Made by a program: the position numbers and the translations under genes. The notes under the pieces were generated by a model. The model made no database searches. It was not told the origin of the DNA and was given only the letters and a program-made list of their open reading frames with translations. Below are positions 50,166 through 61,379 of a stretch of 64,000 bases of DNA, piece after piece (position 1 is the first letter of the stretch; every line of letters starts with the position of its first letter). The DNA is from Rebecca billardiae RCC1528 (lineage: Eukaryota > Haptophyta): contig OZ251232.1 in the NCBI GenBank assembly GCA_965240325.2, positions 1,116,001-1,180,000 on the forward strand, given 5' to 3'.

Positions 50166-51119
50166 CACAGTCAGGGACGTCCACTGACCCTATGGGGGGG
50201 GTGCATTTAGTCGAACCCCTGGGAGCCAGGAAGCGATGAGGGTACCAATCGAAAGATCTCCGGGGCGGCGGACGAAGTAACGTAGTCCTCATCGAAGTAA
50301 TCGACGTCTTCTCACGCCTCGACGTGTTCGAAGGCGTCGTCACGTCGAACACGGAGGACTCCATCGTGCTGAACTTTTTTTTTCAAGTTCCCGGACTCCA
50401 ACGGTGAGCTGCGGCCATGTCGGGTGTCGCAGCCGCGCCCGGCGCGCGGAGACGTCAGCTGGCCAAGCAGATAGAGGACCATCCGATGACGACGGGCTCG
50501 CTGACGCGCTCGCGTGGGTGGGACAATGCGCGCGCATCTCCCAACGAGCGCAGGTACACGGTGACCCTGGCTTGCCCTGGCCATACGGATTGCCGTTGCC
50601 CGAAGCACGTCATGGTTGCCGCCACTGGGAGTCGCCGCCGGGCGAGAAGCTGCGCGTCAACTCGAGCGAGCTGCGCGCTGTCGGCGTCGAGCTGCTCGCG
50701 CCCCGGGCCGCGCCGTCAGCTCGCGGAGGCGCGGGCGTGCGCACGAGCTCGCGCTTGGCTGACGGCTCAGCGAGTTCGCGAGCGCGCCGAGGTGCGGCGG
50801 CCGCGGCGGCGGTCAATGCGTCGCTCGATCCAGCACTACGCTACGTCTTGACTAGCGAGGGAGACGCCGAGATCAGGGCTTTGTGCGAGGCGTCGCATGG
50901 TCGTCGCGAGGCGGCGCACAGCTGACGCTGTCAATCGACGCCGCTGCACGGCTCCGGCCCTCAGGCTCAGCGCAGCATTTGCGGCAGTCTGCGCCGATGC
51001 AAATCTGGCGAGTTGGGCCCCTATTGAGGCGTATTTGGTCCTTCGATGGGCTGGGGGGAGCCCCCCCCAGACCCCCCCAAATGGTTAAATGCACCCCTGC
51101 TGGACGTCCCGGACAGTGA
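50166..51119. mobile_element. Possible 0.95-kb TIR element
   Basis: GGGACGTCCA then GGGTGCATTTA occur at 50174-50209, and the same two blocks in the same order occur on the opposite strand at 51086-51110. Spacing differs slightly. Inside is a GC-rich open stretch (50403-50925) with no domain. The call is tentative. Confidence 0.35.
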
Positions 51120-51330
51120 CCAGAGCCCGGTGATGCGTGTTAGAGAATAGAGAGGGTCTCAAAATTCGAATAGCTCGGTCTCCTCCAGCCATGAAAATCG
51201 TCCCCCGTCCCTTTTTTCTTGATCAAAGATCTTTTTGAAACGTGGTTAGGGCCCACGGAGCGGGCTCCACGCTGCGCGCTCCGCCCTGCACCGCGGGCCA
51301 TAATACTACCTATCGGTAAAATTTAATAAA

Positions 51331-52860
51331 ACTGTGCCCTGGCGGGCGGGGGGGGGGGGGGGGGCGGCGGGCCGTGCCAGTGCTGTCGCAATGTTTCCTC
51401 TGCGGGTTCGCGTCTTCATCCACATTCGCTCGTGGCCGTGGGTGACGGACAGTCCGAGGGCGAGGACCAGTGAGAGTGACACCTGAAGGCTGAAGTTCTC
51501 CCACGTGTACACGTCTGTACTCTGTGCGCATCAACGAGGCCCACACCCACGAGGGAATGTGCAGCACGCGGGGCGGGGAGGGAAGCCCGTTGCTCCGCGC
51601 GAGCGCGGGTACGCGCTGTATGTGCCGCATCTCGACCGCGATGGCGTAATCGAGCGCCTCGCCGCCGACGAAGCCGCCAGAGTAGATCATGTGCATGTCC
51701 TCCTGACGCCAGCCGAGAGCGGTCGTCGCGAGGATGCTTGCCGATGTCCGCTCCGGGCATGATGGGCTCGGCGCAGGTCGCGTTGACGTCGTACACGGCC
51801 GCCACGCTGAGCACGAGCGCGTTGACGTTCATGCGGTCGTCGCTCTTCGCATCTTCGACAGGTCTGGCGCTCGCGTGCTCGGCGGCACGAGGAGCTGTTG
51901 GTTGTGCGCGCGCGCGCGCACAGCGACAGCGTGTGCCACTCGCGATCGAGAGTGGGCACGAGCTGCTCATGCGGGCACACGAATCGCAGCGCATCCGTCA
52001 CCGGCGTGACGACTTCCGCCTCGTCCCGCAGCGCCTGCGCCATGGACGAGGATGGCGCGGCGATGTTTCATCTCTCTGCGGATGGCATCACGGGCTTGTC
52101 TGTGTCGCGCTGCGGCGAGGGTCGCCCATTCGCAAAGACGCGGCTGCTGCCTTGGCGACAGACCCGGGAGGTGCGTCCGCTGCGCGTCGTACGCCGTTGG
52201 CGCTGCGCTTCCGTCGCATTGGTCACCGTCGACGCCATGCAGGCCGGACGTGGGCTTCGGCTGAGGGACCGCGAGCGAGGACTGAGTCCGGTGCGCCAGA
52301 TTCCGGCGATCGAGTTCAGAAGGCCGCGCCAAATCTTGCGTCGCGTGCTGATGGCGCTTCCCGCCCGCGAGACACCTCGTGATGAGGGCCTTTCCGCACC
52401 GAGCCCGACACGCGGCGGTGGATCGCGCGGAGTGGCTGTCGTGCGCAGCGCGTGATGGTGTAGCCGGTGCGAGCGCTCGACGTGCAAGTCGGGCGAGGAT
52501 CGCCCCAGGTCGCACGATCGTGGCGACGCGCCGAGCGTACCTCCAGACGCGTTGACTTTGGCCCTCGTTCGACCTGCACGCGAGACGACGAGGACAGCAA
52601 TCGCGAATCGGGCGAAAACACCCTTCGGGAATCCCCGCGCGATGTCCGCGCCGGCGTTGGATTTGGCGCGCGCCACCCATGCGCTCCGCGCCATCCAGGA
52701 ACCCTTTTTCGGCCGAGCGTCCCCAGTGGGAGCTGCGAGGGCGCCCGGTAGTGAGCGAGGCGATTTTCTTTTCTTGGTGAGGCGATTTTATTTTTCCTTT
52801 TCTTTTCCTACTTATCTTTTTCCCGGGCACTACAAGGGGCGGACAGTCTACGGCCCGCCA
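51331..52860 (-). mobile_element. Non-autonomous Helitron derivative, copy C
   Basis: Both ends match the complete Helitron: GGCGGGCCGTAG at 52860 (with a 4-bp insertion ACTG after it) and the C/G-run with CCGCCAGGGC near 51336-51370. As in copy A, only the leader and the first 220 or so codons of the protein remain before the 3' end. The poly(G) run on the plus strand is longer than in the other copies. Confidence 0.8.
51480..52244 (-). pseudogene. Helitron protein N-terminal fragment, frameshifted
   Basis: MASTVTNATEAQRQRR opens at 52244, then the match moves frames (MAQALRDEAEVVTPVTDALRF from 52043; MHMIYSGGFVGGEALDYAIAVEM from 51696). It ends near the sequence for PSWVWASL. Several frameshifts make it non-functional. 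Confidence 0.75.
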
Positions 52861-53109
52861 TAAATAATGCCTGCTATGTCGTATCATACTCACTGCCGCG
52901 ATGACGTCACATATGTTGTCGTCTGTCACTCAGTCAACTGGTCAGTAGTCGGTGCACGAAACGCAGATCGAAGCCGAGTCGCGCGCTGCTCAGCCTCAGT
53001 AACAGTCTGAGGCTCATAGTGGCTCACCGCTGCGAGTACTGGTAGCTCACGGCCAGTGTCAGTGAGCCACTGGCCACTGGGACGGTGCGGGTCGTCTGCG
53101 GGTGGCTCA
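52861..53109 (+). other. Short intergenic stretch
   Basis: No feature seen between the Helitron copy C 5' end and the 3' end of the pyruvyltransferase-like gene. Confidence 0.4.
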
Positions 53110-54453
53110 TTAGTCATTAGCTGCCCCCGTGACTGTCAGCAGATGGCGGGCCCTGACGCGACCGGGCGCCGGACGGCGCCACCTGCGAGTGGGCCCGGGC
53201 AGCGAGTGCGGCCCGAGCAAGTGCATGTCCCACCAGCGCGCCTTCTCCTCGTGTGTCGCTGCAGTGTATTCACACAGACGCCTCAGCGGCAGCGCCTGCA
53301 CATAGCGCACTGCCAATGCCTTCAGCTGCATGAAGCTGACACGTGGCTTGATCGACCCCGCGCGGCACGCGCGCACCACCGCGTGCAGGTCGGGCTGCAT
53401 CCACGCGCCCCGATCCATGCCTACCAGCCGGTTGAGTCCCGGATCTTTACCTGGTTCCTCGAGGGTGTGCCGCTCGCTGCGCCCCGGCATGAGTGCGCTG
53501 GCATAGTCCCAGTACTTGACGGCCGGGTCGGGAAGTGGGGAGAAGAGCACTGATGGCACGCCCAGGGCGTCCGAGAAGATGAGGCCGTGAAGCGAGCTTG
53601 AGACGACGAGATCACAGCTCGCGATGGCCCTCGCAACGTCGGCTGGATCCTGGTCGTGCCCGATCATCGTGAAGTTAAGCGCGCCGGCGGCCGGCCCGAG
53701 AACCGCGTCCCGGCCGTGCACGATGGCGCACAGCCCGCCACCACCGCGCGCCGTGATGTCGAAGAAGCTGGGGACGAGCACGCGGGCGAACAGCCCAGGA
53801 TCGCCGAGTGCTGGGGTAGGGCCCCAGAGTGCTGGCTCCAGGGCAGCGAGCGAGTACCTGCCGCGCACAGCTGCAACGGTGACGTTGCCCTCCTTGAGAA
53901 TCCGAGCAGCGTGCGCTGCGAGCGGCATTCCTCTGATGCCGGCACCGGCCACGACATCTCGCGGGCTGACTGCCTCTCCGAGGAGCGAGCCGACCAACAG
54001 CAGCTCGCCCGGCGTGCGGTGCTCGGCCTTGCCGAAGGATGACTGCAATGGCACGTGCGGCACTGCAGCGCGTGGTTTGCGCAGGATGGCAGCCCACAGG
54101 TCGAGGTTGAGATCGTCGCCGAAGTTTCGCCCGTGCCAATGGCTGGTGGGCTTGCGTGTTGGCGGCGGGACCCAGTGCACCACCGGGGCCGGTGATGCAC
54201 AGCCACCGGCAGGCAGCTTGTCATCGATCGCCTTGCGGAGCTCGAGCCGCAAACTCGCGAGAGTTGCGGGACTCGGTCGAAAGCGGTGCACGTCCTCCTC
54301 AGCCATGGGAGCACATCGTACGGGCGAGTCGCCGCCGGTCTCAGCGCCGATGGTCTCGCTGCTCGTCGGCAATGCCAATGCGATGGCGAACCGCGCGGTG
54401 AGCAGCAGCAACGCTGAGAGAGTCATTCGTCCCCCAAACCACACCGAGCCCAT
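53110..54453 (-). CDS. Polysaccharide pyruvyltransferase-like protein, copy 2
   Basis: Start taken at the ATG at 54453 (MGSVWFGGRMTLSALLLL...), 447 codons, because it is shared with copy 1 and leads into the signal peptide; the frame stays open to 54555 but that part is outside the duplicated block. The family PF04230 features are HWHGRNFGDDLNLDLW, VVAGAGI, VRGRYSL, LGDPGLFA and SCDLVVSSSLHGLIFSDALG. The protein follows the fusion enzyme at 7748-9913 up to WWDMHLLGPH, then ends in about 30 unrelated Arg/Pro-rich residues where the fusion continues into its glycosyltransferase domain. It may thus be a natural single-domain enzyme or a truncated derivative. The gene lies 250 bp from Helitron copy C and abuts repeat-rich DNA upstream. 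Confidence 0.8.
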   Translation of the reverse strand: MGSVWFGGRMTLSALLLLTARFAIALALPTSSETIGAETGGDSPVRCAPMAEEDVHRFRPSPATLASLRLELRKAIDDKLPAGGCASPAPVVHWVPPPTRKPTSHWHGRNFGDDLNLDLWAAILRKPRAAVPHVPLQSSFGKAEHRTPGELLLVGSLLGEAVSPRDVVAGAGIRGMPLAAHAARILKEGNVTVAAVRGRYSLAALEPALWGPTPALGDPGLFARVLVPSFFDITARGGGGLCAIVHGRDAVLGPAAGALNFTMIGHDQDPADVARAIASCDLVVSSSLHGLIFSDALGVPSVLFSPLPDPAVKYWDYASALMPGRSERHTLEEPGKDPGLNRLVGMDRGAWMQPDLHAVVRACRAGSIKPRVSFMQLKALAVRYVQALPLRRLCEYTAATHEEKARWWDMHLLGPHSLPGPTRRWRRPAPGRVRARHLLTVTGAAND

Positions 54454-54599
54454 CGTAGAGGGCCCCCTTGGGGAGGGGCGAGGGGGATACTGTGTCTCTA
54501 CCAAGCCCCGTAGCGTGTAGCGTGGGCGGAGGGTGCAAAGGGGTGATGTCGCCACGAGGTCGCTGCGAGAATAAAAAGAAATCAGTGTTGGAGTCTAAG

Positions 54600-54897
54600 C
54601 TTTCGTGGCGACCTCGTAGCGACCTCGCAGCCGTCGCCACGAGATCGTGGCGACTTCGCCACGATCTCGTGGCGACATCCGGATGTCGCCACGAAATCGC
54701 CACGATCTCGTGGCGACATCCGGATGTCGCCACGAGATCGTGGCGACACTGTCCGATGTCGCCACGACGTCGCCACGATCTCGTGGCGACATTGAATGTC
54801 GCAGCGAGATCGTGGCGACGTCGTGGCGACATCCGGATGTCGCCACGACGTCGTGGCGACCTCAGCGAGGTCGCCACGACGTCGTGGCGACCTCGCC
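54600..54897. repeat. Palindromic GTCGCCACGA array
   Basis: About 300 bp consist of the 10-mer GTCGCCACGA and its complement TCGTGGCGAC, mostly paired as palindromes around ATCCGGAT, GATC or CGTCG cores. The stretch can fold into many alternative hairpins or cruciforms. Long open frames here simply reflect the repeat. Confidence 0.92.
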
Positions 54898-56999
54898 GGG
54901 CCGTTCACGGCCGGAAGGCCTCCGTGCAACGGACAGCTGTTCGTTTAGCTTGAATTCATTCCGTTTCCTTCGACCGGACGAGAGCTCCGTCTGGTTCCGG
55001 AGCAAATGAATCCATAGTAGTACCGCCGTCATGATGGCGCCCGGCCGGCGCCGCCATCTATCGTCGAGCTTCATAATGGCGGCGATGAGGCTGCTCGAGC
55101 GGCGTCGCGCCTAGCCACAAGCCTCTGTAATGAGCAGCTCTTTGCCACAACCAACGCCGTGCAGTCACGCACGACGCCTGCACCACGGCGCTGGCGTGGA
55201 TAGAGATCGACGTCGATGCACAGGCGGCAAGCGCCGGCGCGCGCCCTTGAATGAGATCTGTCTAGACCGATGCCTCGTTCGTGGCAGCACGCCGCACTGT
55301 CACGCGCTCGTGATGACCAGACAAGCTTCGAGCGCTGCACGTATGCCGGCGCTGTCCTGCGGCGGCGCCACTTCGGCACTGAACGGTCGCGCACAGCGTG
55401 AGCCCGAAAGGCAGTGGCAACGTCCATGCCAGCCCCGCCCGCTGCCTGCGCGGCCGACTCACGGCGTGATGACCGCGTCAACCAGTGGCGTGCCGCCACT
55501 CAGGCCGGGCACGCTGCCGGCCTAAGTGCCTAACTGCCGTCGGAGCCGCCTGCAGGCGCCGCCACCGCCGGGCCCAAGCCAAACTTGCGATGGCTGACTG
55601 GCACGGCCCGGACAGGCGGGCCACAGCGGCCGCGCTGAAGCTGATGAGTGAGATATGGCCTGATGATGACGATGCTGACGATGATGAACCCTGAGCGCCG
55701 TCACACTTACACTGAAGAGACCGCGAGCCCGGACTCGGGACTGGCCAGTGACTGGCCGACTGATTGATGGCACTCGCCGGCTGTTCGGACCGAAGCCTGT
55801 AATGACCGTGGTCTGTCGGAGACAGTGAGACTGATGTGCCAGTTGAGACATTGCCTGCTCGTCACCGCGTATATATACGCGACGTACGTACTACAGCGCA
55901 GAGTCTGTGCGGCTGATATGATATTATTCCGCCGCGCCAGACTGATAGGCGCTGATCGTCGGGCCGCCGCAATATTATTCTCAGTATGCTGAATGATCAG
56001 CGGGAGCCGAGCCAGCAGCCTACTGCAAGCTGAATTACGTACGCGGTACGTAAGCTAAAGCAGCTAAGCGGGCCAAGTAATGAAGCAGTATTAGTATGAC
56101 GACTGTATCATACTGCGATGAGTCGTGGTCATCAATGACAATCCGTCGCGTCGATCATGGCATCATCCCACGCATCCGCCACCGATAAGTAGCTCGGCCC
56201 GCGGCGTAACGCGGATCCTGCTGTCATCCTGCGGGGTGGCCCGCCGCGTGATAAGCGTATGTAGCCTACGACTCAGAGTCAGGCGCACTTGGGCCCGCGA
56301 CTCCCGGGTGGCCGCGTGGCGGGTCACCACTACGGTAGCTACGCGGACTACGGCGCCGCCTACAGCGGCGCCGCCGCGCCGCGCCGCGCCGCGCGATTCC
56401 ACAGCCTCGGCCTGTGTGCCGCCGAGCATGGCATCAGGCGCGGCCGCTGGGCTGCGCATCCAGAGCGCCCGCGCCCGCCATCGAGTGCTCAGCAGCAGCG
56501 CCGCCGCGCCGCGCCGCGCCGCGCCGCGCCGCGCGATTCCACCTTAGCCTCGGCCAATGTGCCACGCCCACGCAGCAGACATCATGTCGGTGGCGTGAGC
56601 GCGAGGCGAGTGGGACGCGCGGGCACGACGTCGACGCTAAGCTCGCAGGCACCGCCACCGCCGCCGAGCGCGCATGTCAGCTCAATGCAGTGCGCCGCGG
56701 CCGAGCGCGCGTGCGCAAGCGGCCGAGGCCGCGACTGCGCATGCGTGCGCACCGACGCCTCGGCAGAGGCAGCGGTGCGCGCGAGCACGCTCAGCCGGGG
56801 CCACCTCCACCATCGTCTCTACGCGTCAGTCTGCCACAGTCGACACGCGCCACCGCCACGCGCCGCGCTGCGCGCCTGCCGCCTTCGCCGAGGCCGCGGC
56901 GCGGCGGTGCGGCGGCGCGGCCGTGTTGGCCGCGCGCGGGGGCGGCCGCGCATGGGCGCATGGCCGCGGCATCGAGCTAACACGCGTGCTCGACGGCGG
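54898..56999 (+). other. Low-complexity GC-rich DNA without a supported gene
   Basis: 55130-55700 has open frames without domains. A 16-bp palindrome CGCGTATATATACGCG lies at 55866-55881. CGCCGCGCCG runs start near 56360 and 56495 and lead into the satellite. Confidence 0.45.
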
Positions 57000-58800
57000 C
57001 GCGCGCGAGCGCACTCGGCCGAGGCAGTCTCCGCCATCAACTCCACGCGCGCGGGACTGCCGTCATCGCCGCGTGCCGCCGCCGCGCGCCGCGCGCCCGC
57101 CGCCTTCGGCGAGGAGGCGGCGCGGCGGGGCGCGGCCGCGCGGGACTGCCGTCATCGCCGCGTGCCGCCGCCGCGCGCCGCGCGCCCGCCACTTCCGGCG
57201 AGGAGGCGGCGCGGCGCGGCGCGGCCGCGCGGCCGCGTTGGCCGCACGCGGCCGCGGCCGCGGCCGCGCGCCCGCCCGCGGCGCGCGGCATCGAGCTGAC
57301 ACGCGTGCTCGGCGGCGGCGGCGGTGCACGCGAGCGCACTCGGCCGAGGCAGTCTCCGCCATCGACTCCACGCGCGCGCGACTGCCGTCATCGCCGCGTG
57401 CCGCCGCCGCGCGCCGCGCGCCCGCCGCCCCCGGCGAGGCGGCGGCGCGGCGCGGCGCGGCGCCGCACGCGGCCGCGGCCGCGGCCGCGCGCCCGGCCGC
57501 GGCGCGCGGCATCGAGCTGACACGCGCGCTCGGCGGCGGCGGCGGTGCACGCGAGCGCACTCGGCCGATGCAGTCTCCGCCATCGACTCCACGCGCGCAC
57601 GACTGCCGTCATCGCCGCGTGCCGCCGCCGCGCGCCGCGCGCCCGCCGCCCCCGGCGAGGCGGCGGCGCGGCGCGGCGCGGCGCCGCACGCGGCCGCGGC
57701 CGCGGCCGCGCGCCCGGCCGCGGCGCGCGGCATCGAGCTGACACGCGCGCTCGGCGGCGGCGGCGGTGCACGCGAGCGCACTCGGCCGATGCAGTCTCCG
57801 CCATCGACTCCACGCGCGCGCGACTGCCGTCATCGCCGCGTGCCGCCGCCGCGCGCCGCGCGCCCGCCGCCCCCGGCGAGGCGGCGGCGCGGCGCGGCGC
57901 GGCGCCGCACGCGGCCGCGGCCGCGGCCGCGCGCCCGGCCGCGGCGCGCGGCATCGAGTTGACACGCGTGCTCGGCGGCGGCGGCGGTGCACGCGAGCGC
58001 ACTCGGCCGATGCAGTCTCCGCCATCGACTCCACCCGCGCGCGACTGCCGTCATCGCCGCGTGCCGCCGCCGCGCGCCGCGCGCCCGCCGCCTTCGGCGA
58101 GGCGGCGGCGCGGCGCGGCGCGGCCGCGCGGCCGCGTTGGCCGCACGCGGCCGCGGCCGCGGCCGCGCGCCCAGCCGCGGCGCGCGGCATCGAGCTGACA
58201 CGTGTGCTCGGCGGCGGCGGCGGTGCACGCGAGCGCACTCGGCCGAGGCAGCCTTCGCCATCGACTCCACGCGCGCGCGACTGCCGTCATCGCCGCGTGC
58301 CGCCGCCGCGCGCCGCGCGCCCGCCGCCCCCGGCGAGGCGGCGGCGCGGCGCGGCGTGGCGCCGCACGCGGCCGCGGCCGCGGCCGCGCGCCCGGCCGCG
58401 GCGCGCGGCATCGAGTTGACACGCGTGCTCGGCGGCGGCGGCGGTGCACGCGAGCGCACTCGGCCGATGCAGTCTCCGCCATCGACTCCACGCGCGCGCG
58501 ACTGCCGTCATCGCCGCGTGCCGCCGCCGCGCGCCGCGCGCCCGCCGCTTCCGGCGAGGCGGCGGCGCGGCACGGCGCGGCGCCGCACGCGACCGCGGCC
58601 GCGGCCGCGCGCCCGGCCGCGGCGCGCGACATCGAGCGGACACGCTTGCTCGGCGACGGCGGCGGTGCACGCGAGCGCACTCGGCCGAGGCAGCCTCCGC
58701 CATCGACTCCGCGCGCGCGCGACTGCCGTCAACGCCGTGCACCGCCGCCGTGTGCCGCGCGCCCACCGCCTCCACCAAGGCGGCTGCGCGGCTGCGCACG
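57000..58800. repeat. 221-bp GC-rich satellite array (about eight units)
   Basis: The marker CGAGCGCACTCGGCCGA recurs at 57006, 57331, 57552, 57773, 57994, 58230, 58451 and 58672, giving spacings of 325, 221, 221, 221, 236, 221 and 221. Each unit holds a (CGGCCG)n run, GGCATCGAGCTGACACGCG and GACTGCCGTCATCGCCGCG. All six frames lack stops for hundreds of codons because stop codons are rare in this composition. 221 is not a multiple of 3, so no single frame repeats, which argues against a protein. Confidence 0.93.
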
Positions 58801-58805
58801 CTGAG

Positions 58806-59092
58806 CTACACGCCGCCAATCGAGTCCGCCTCGAGGTAGTGCGCCACGAGCTCCGGGTGGCTCGAGTCGAGGCTGAGGCAGGTGGCGCAGTCGTCGGTTG
58901 TCACCTTACCAAAGCAGCACGGCATAGCTCCTTGTCCGCGGCAGTGCCCTTGTCCGCGGCCTCGACGAACGCGGCGTCATCGTCGAGGCCGAGCTCCGCG
59001 CACGCCGTCCGGAGTTGCTCGGCCGCCGCGATCGGCGCCGTCCGTTCTGCCCTCGGCGGCGGCGAAGTGCTCGGCGTGCGTCCGCCCGACAT
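58806..59092 (-). pseudogene. Possible remnant of a small protein-coding region
   Basis: On the minus strand, 58925 to 58806 reads MPCCFGKVTTDDCATCLSLD and continues to a stop at residue 40. Just upstream, in another frame, 59092-58901 reads through LRTACAELGLDDDAAFVEAA. Both stretches have balanced composition unlike the flanking satellite, and paired cysteines. They may be parts of one gene separated by a frameshift. I cannot assign a family. Confidence 0.25.
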
Positions 59093-61379
59093 GAAATGAA
59101 TAGCTGTATTCCGATTCGGAAACGGCGACCGTTCCGGCCAAATGAATTCGCCTGCCGGCCCGGGGCGGGCGGCGGCAGCCAGAGCAATCTGAAATCGGTC
59201 TGAAATCCGGCCGACGCGCGCGACTCACCCGTCGAGTTGCGGCGGAGCTCGCGCGCGAGATGCACGCGCTGGTGCTACACCCGCTCAAGCGCTCGCCCGC
59301 GACGTCCGTCACGCGCGAGAGCGCGGACAGATGCTCTCTCGACTTCAGCAGCACGGTGGCTACGCGATCCTGACCCTACCCACTGCGACGCACGGCCTGC
59401 TGGCCGGCGCGGGTCGCGCGACGCGCCTCGGCCGCCGGAGCGACGCCGGCCAGCATTGGAAATGTCACTCAGGCGGCCGGGCGCGTGCGTGTCGACATCG
59501 AGGCGGCGAGGAGTGCGCCGCACGCGCAGTACAAGCGGCGATGGCGGGGTGACGGCTGGAGCCCCGGGACGGACCAAGTCGTGGCGCCGGGGTACCTCCC
59601 GAGGACGCTCGTCGGCGCCTCTGCTCAGAGGACTTCGACGGATCCGTGCGCGGCGGCGGGGATGCCGATCGAGGCGCACGCCTCGCGTCTGCACGAGTGA
59701 GCTACAAGTACGTCCGTCCCGTTTTCTCTCGGGGTGGACACTGTGCGCGGCGCGGCGCGCCTCGCGCCGCGCGCGCGCGGCGGGCCGGCGCGAGCCGCCG
59801 GCCACAGGCACCGAGCACGAACGGTCTGCAGTTACCAGACGCTCAGTGACGCCCTCGGAAGCACAGCCGCAGGCACGAGGTCCGGAAGACAGGCGCGCTA
59901 GCCACGAGGGCTCCGCGGCGGCGCGACACGCGCGCCGTTCCGCCGCCGCACGGCGCACGCCGCCCTCCTGCCTGACGACTCAGACGGAGTCGGACAGGTG
60001 CGTCCGTTTGACCGAGGCGTCGTCCGGAAGTGCGCGAATAAACGCGGCGGTTCAGGCGAGGAAATCCGTCGAGCGGAGCTCTCGGAAATGGAGAGCGGAG
60101 CTCGGAAAATCGTGGCGGGTTTTCCGGCCTTTTTGGGCGGGCTTTCCGGTCGCCACGAGGCGTTCCGGAGTCCGCTCGCGTCGCAGCGACCTCGCAGCGG
60201 AAGGGCCTTCCGCCACGGGGCTTGGTAGAAACGGATAACGCCGGAAGAGGGGGTACGCGAGATCCCATCTCCTCGTGGCGAGCCCAGTCTGAAGGCAATT
60301 TTGAATTTTCGAGTCTGAAGGCCCTTTCGAGCAGTCTGAAGGGATTTACGCGCCAGCCAATCAGAGTTGCACGCCGACCGAGGCTACAGGGGGGGCCAGA
60401 TGAAGTTGCCCACTTCGGAAGGGAAGCCATGGCGGGCGTGAATGCCCGTCCCAACGCGATCTAAGGCCCCAGCGCCACGGCCCGGTCACTGGGGCGTGGC
60501 GTAGGCAGGTCGGCGTCGCCGTACGAGCGCGTGTGCGTGAGTGACAGCTTCCCTTCCGACTTTTCGACCACTCTCACGTCCACGTCCACGACCCCGTACG
60601 ACCGGCGCGCCGGTGAGGTTGCGCATGAGAAGGATGGGCAGGTAGCGGCCAGGATCACCGTTCTGACGGTCATACTGCCCTCTGGAGCATGCATTGCGAC
60701 GGTGCATGCCTGGCAATGGTCCATCTGACCCTACAAGCCGTGGATCGGACGAGCAAGGTTGGCTGCGCGGTAGTCGTGCGACCGCCGTCCGACACGGCTG
60801 CCGTGCGAATACGTTTAGCGTGTGCGCGCCTGTCAACGGCAGGGTGATCAACGACCGGCATGGCTAGCAAGCTGATCAGGACTAGTAACAACCTTGTCTG
60901 GGACCACGCCACGCCATTTGGCGACCTCGCCACCGCTCAATGCCCGTCCAGAGGCACGGACGTGCCGCACTACCTGGCCAGCCACCGCCAAAGTGGGGCC
61001 CACCATCTGGACCCCCCTGTATGCGAGCACATTCAAAATTGACATTCAAACGCGCGTTTGGCAGGCGCCGCGGCGACCCGGGCTCGCTCTGCAGACTGCA
61101 ACCGTGCGTCGAGCGGCGAACGCCGAAGGTGCCCAAACGCACGCGCAGCAACGCAACCGCGCTCAGCACGGGTTGGCAGCCCCAGTCGACCTGATGGTGC
61201 GCGCGCGAGCCAAGCGCCGTGCTTCAATGAGCGTGTTCTCGTCGCATCTGCCCACTCAAGTCCCCGCGCCTCCCCGTCCGCGCACGCGCGCGCCTAATGT
61301 GCATGCAGGCACATGCCGCCGCCTCTCGGCCATTGCCTCGCCACGCGCGAGGAGCATCGCTCACGTGCTGGACCGTACC
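59093..61379 (+). other. GC-rich DNA without a supported gene
   Basis: Overlapping open frames on both strands (for example 59237-60238 plus, 59275-59958 minus) have no domain or leader. Nothing else is identified except the right end of the possible 5.7-kb element. Confidence 0.35.

Larger units (their letters stand above)
54495..60232. mobile_element. Possible 5.7-kb element with inverted ends around satellite DNA
   Basis: TCTACCAAGCCCCGT followed by GAGGTCGCTGCGA occurs at 54497-54570. The same two blocks in the same order occur on the opposite strand at 60190-60228. GTCGCCACGA motifs sit inside both ends, densely at the left. No transposase is recognised between them. This could be a large non-autonomous TIR element or two inverted copies of a short repeat. 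Confidence 0.35.

Noticed and set aside
54600-54897. CRISPR-like appearance of repeated GTCGCCACGA units
   Set aside because: There are no unique spacers of constant length; units are inverted and contiguous and no cas genes are present.
57152-59099. Many long Arg/Pro/Ala frames on both strands
   Set aside because: Products of a 221-bp satellite whose period is not a multiple of three.
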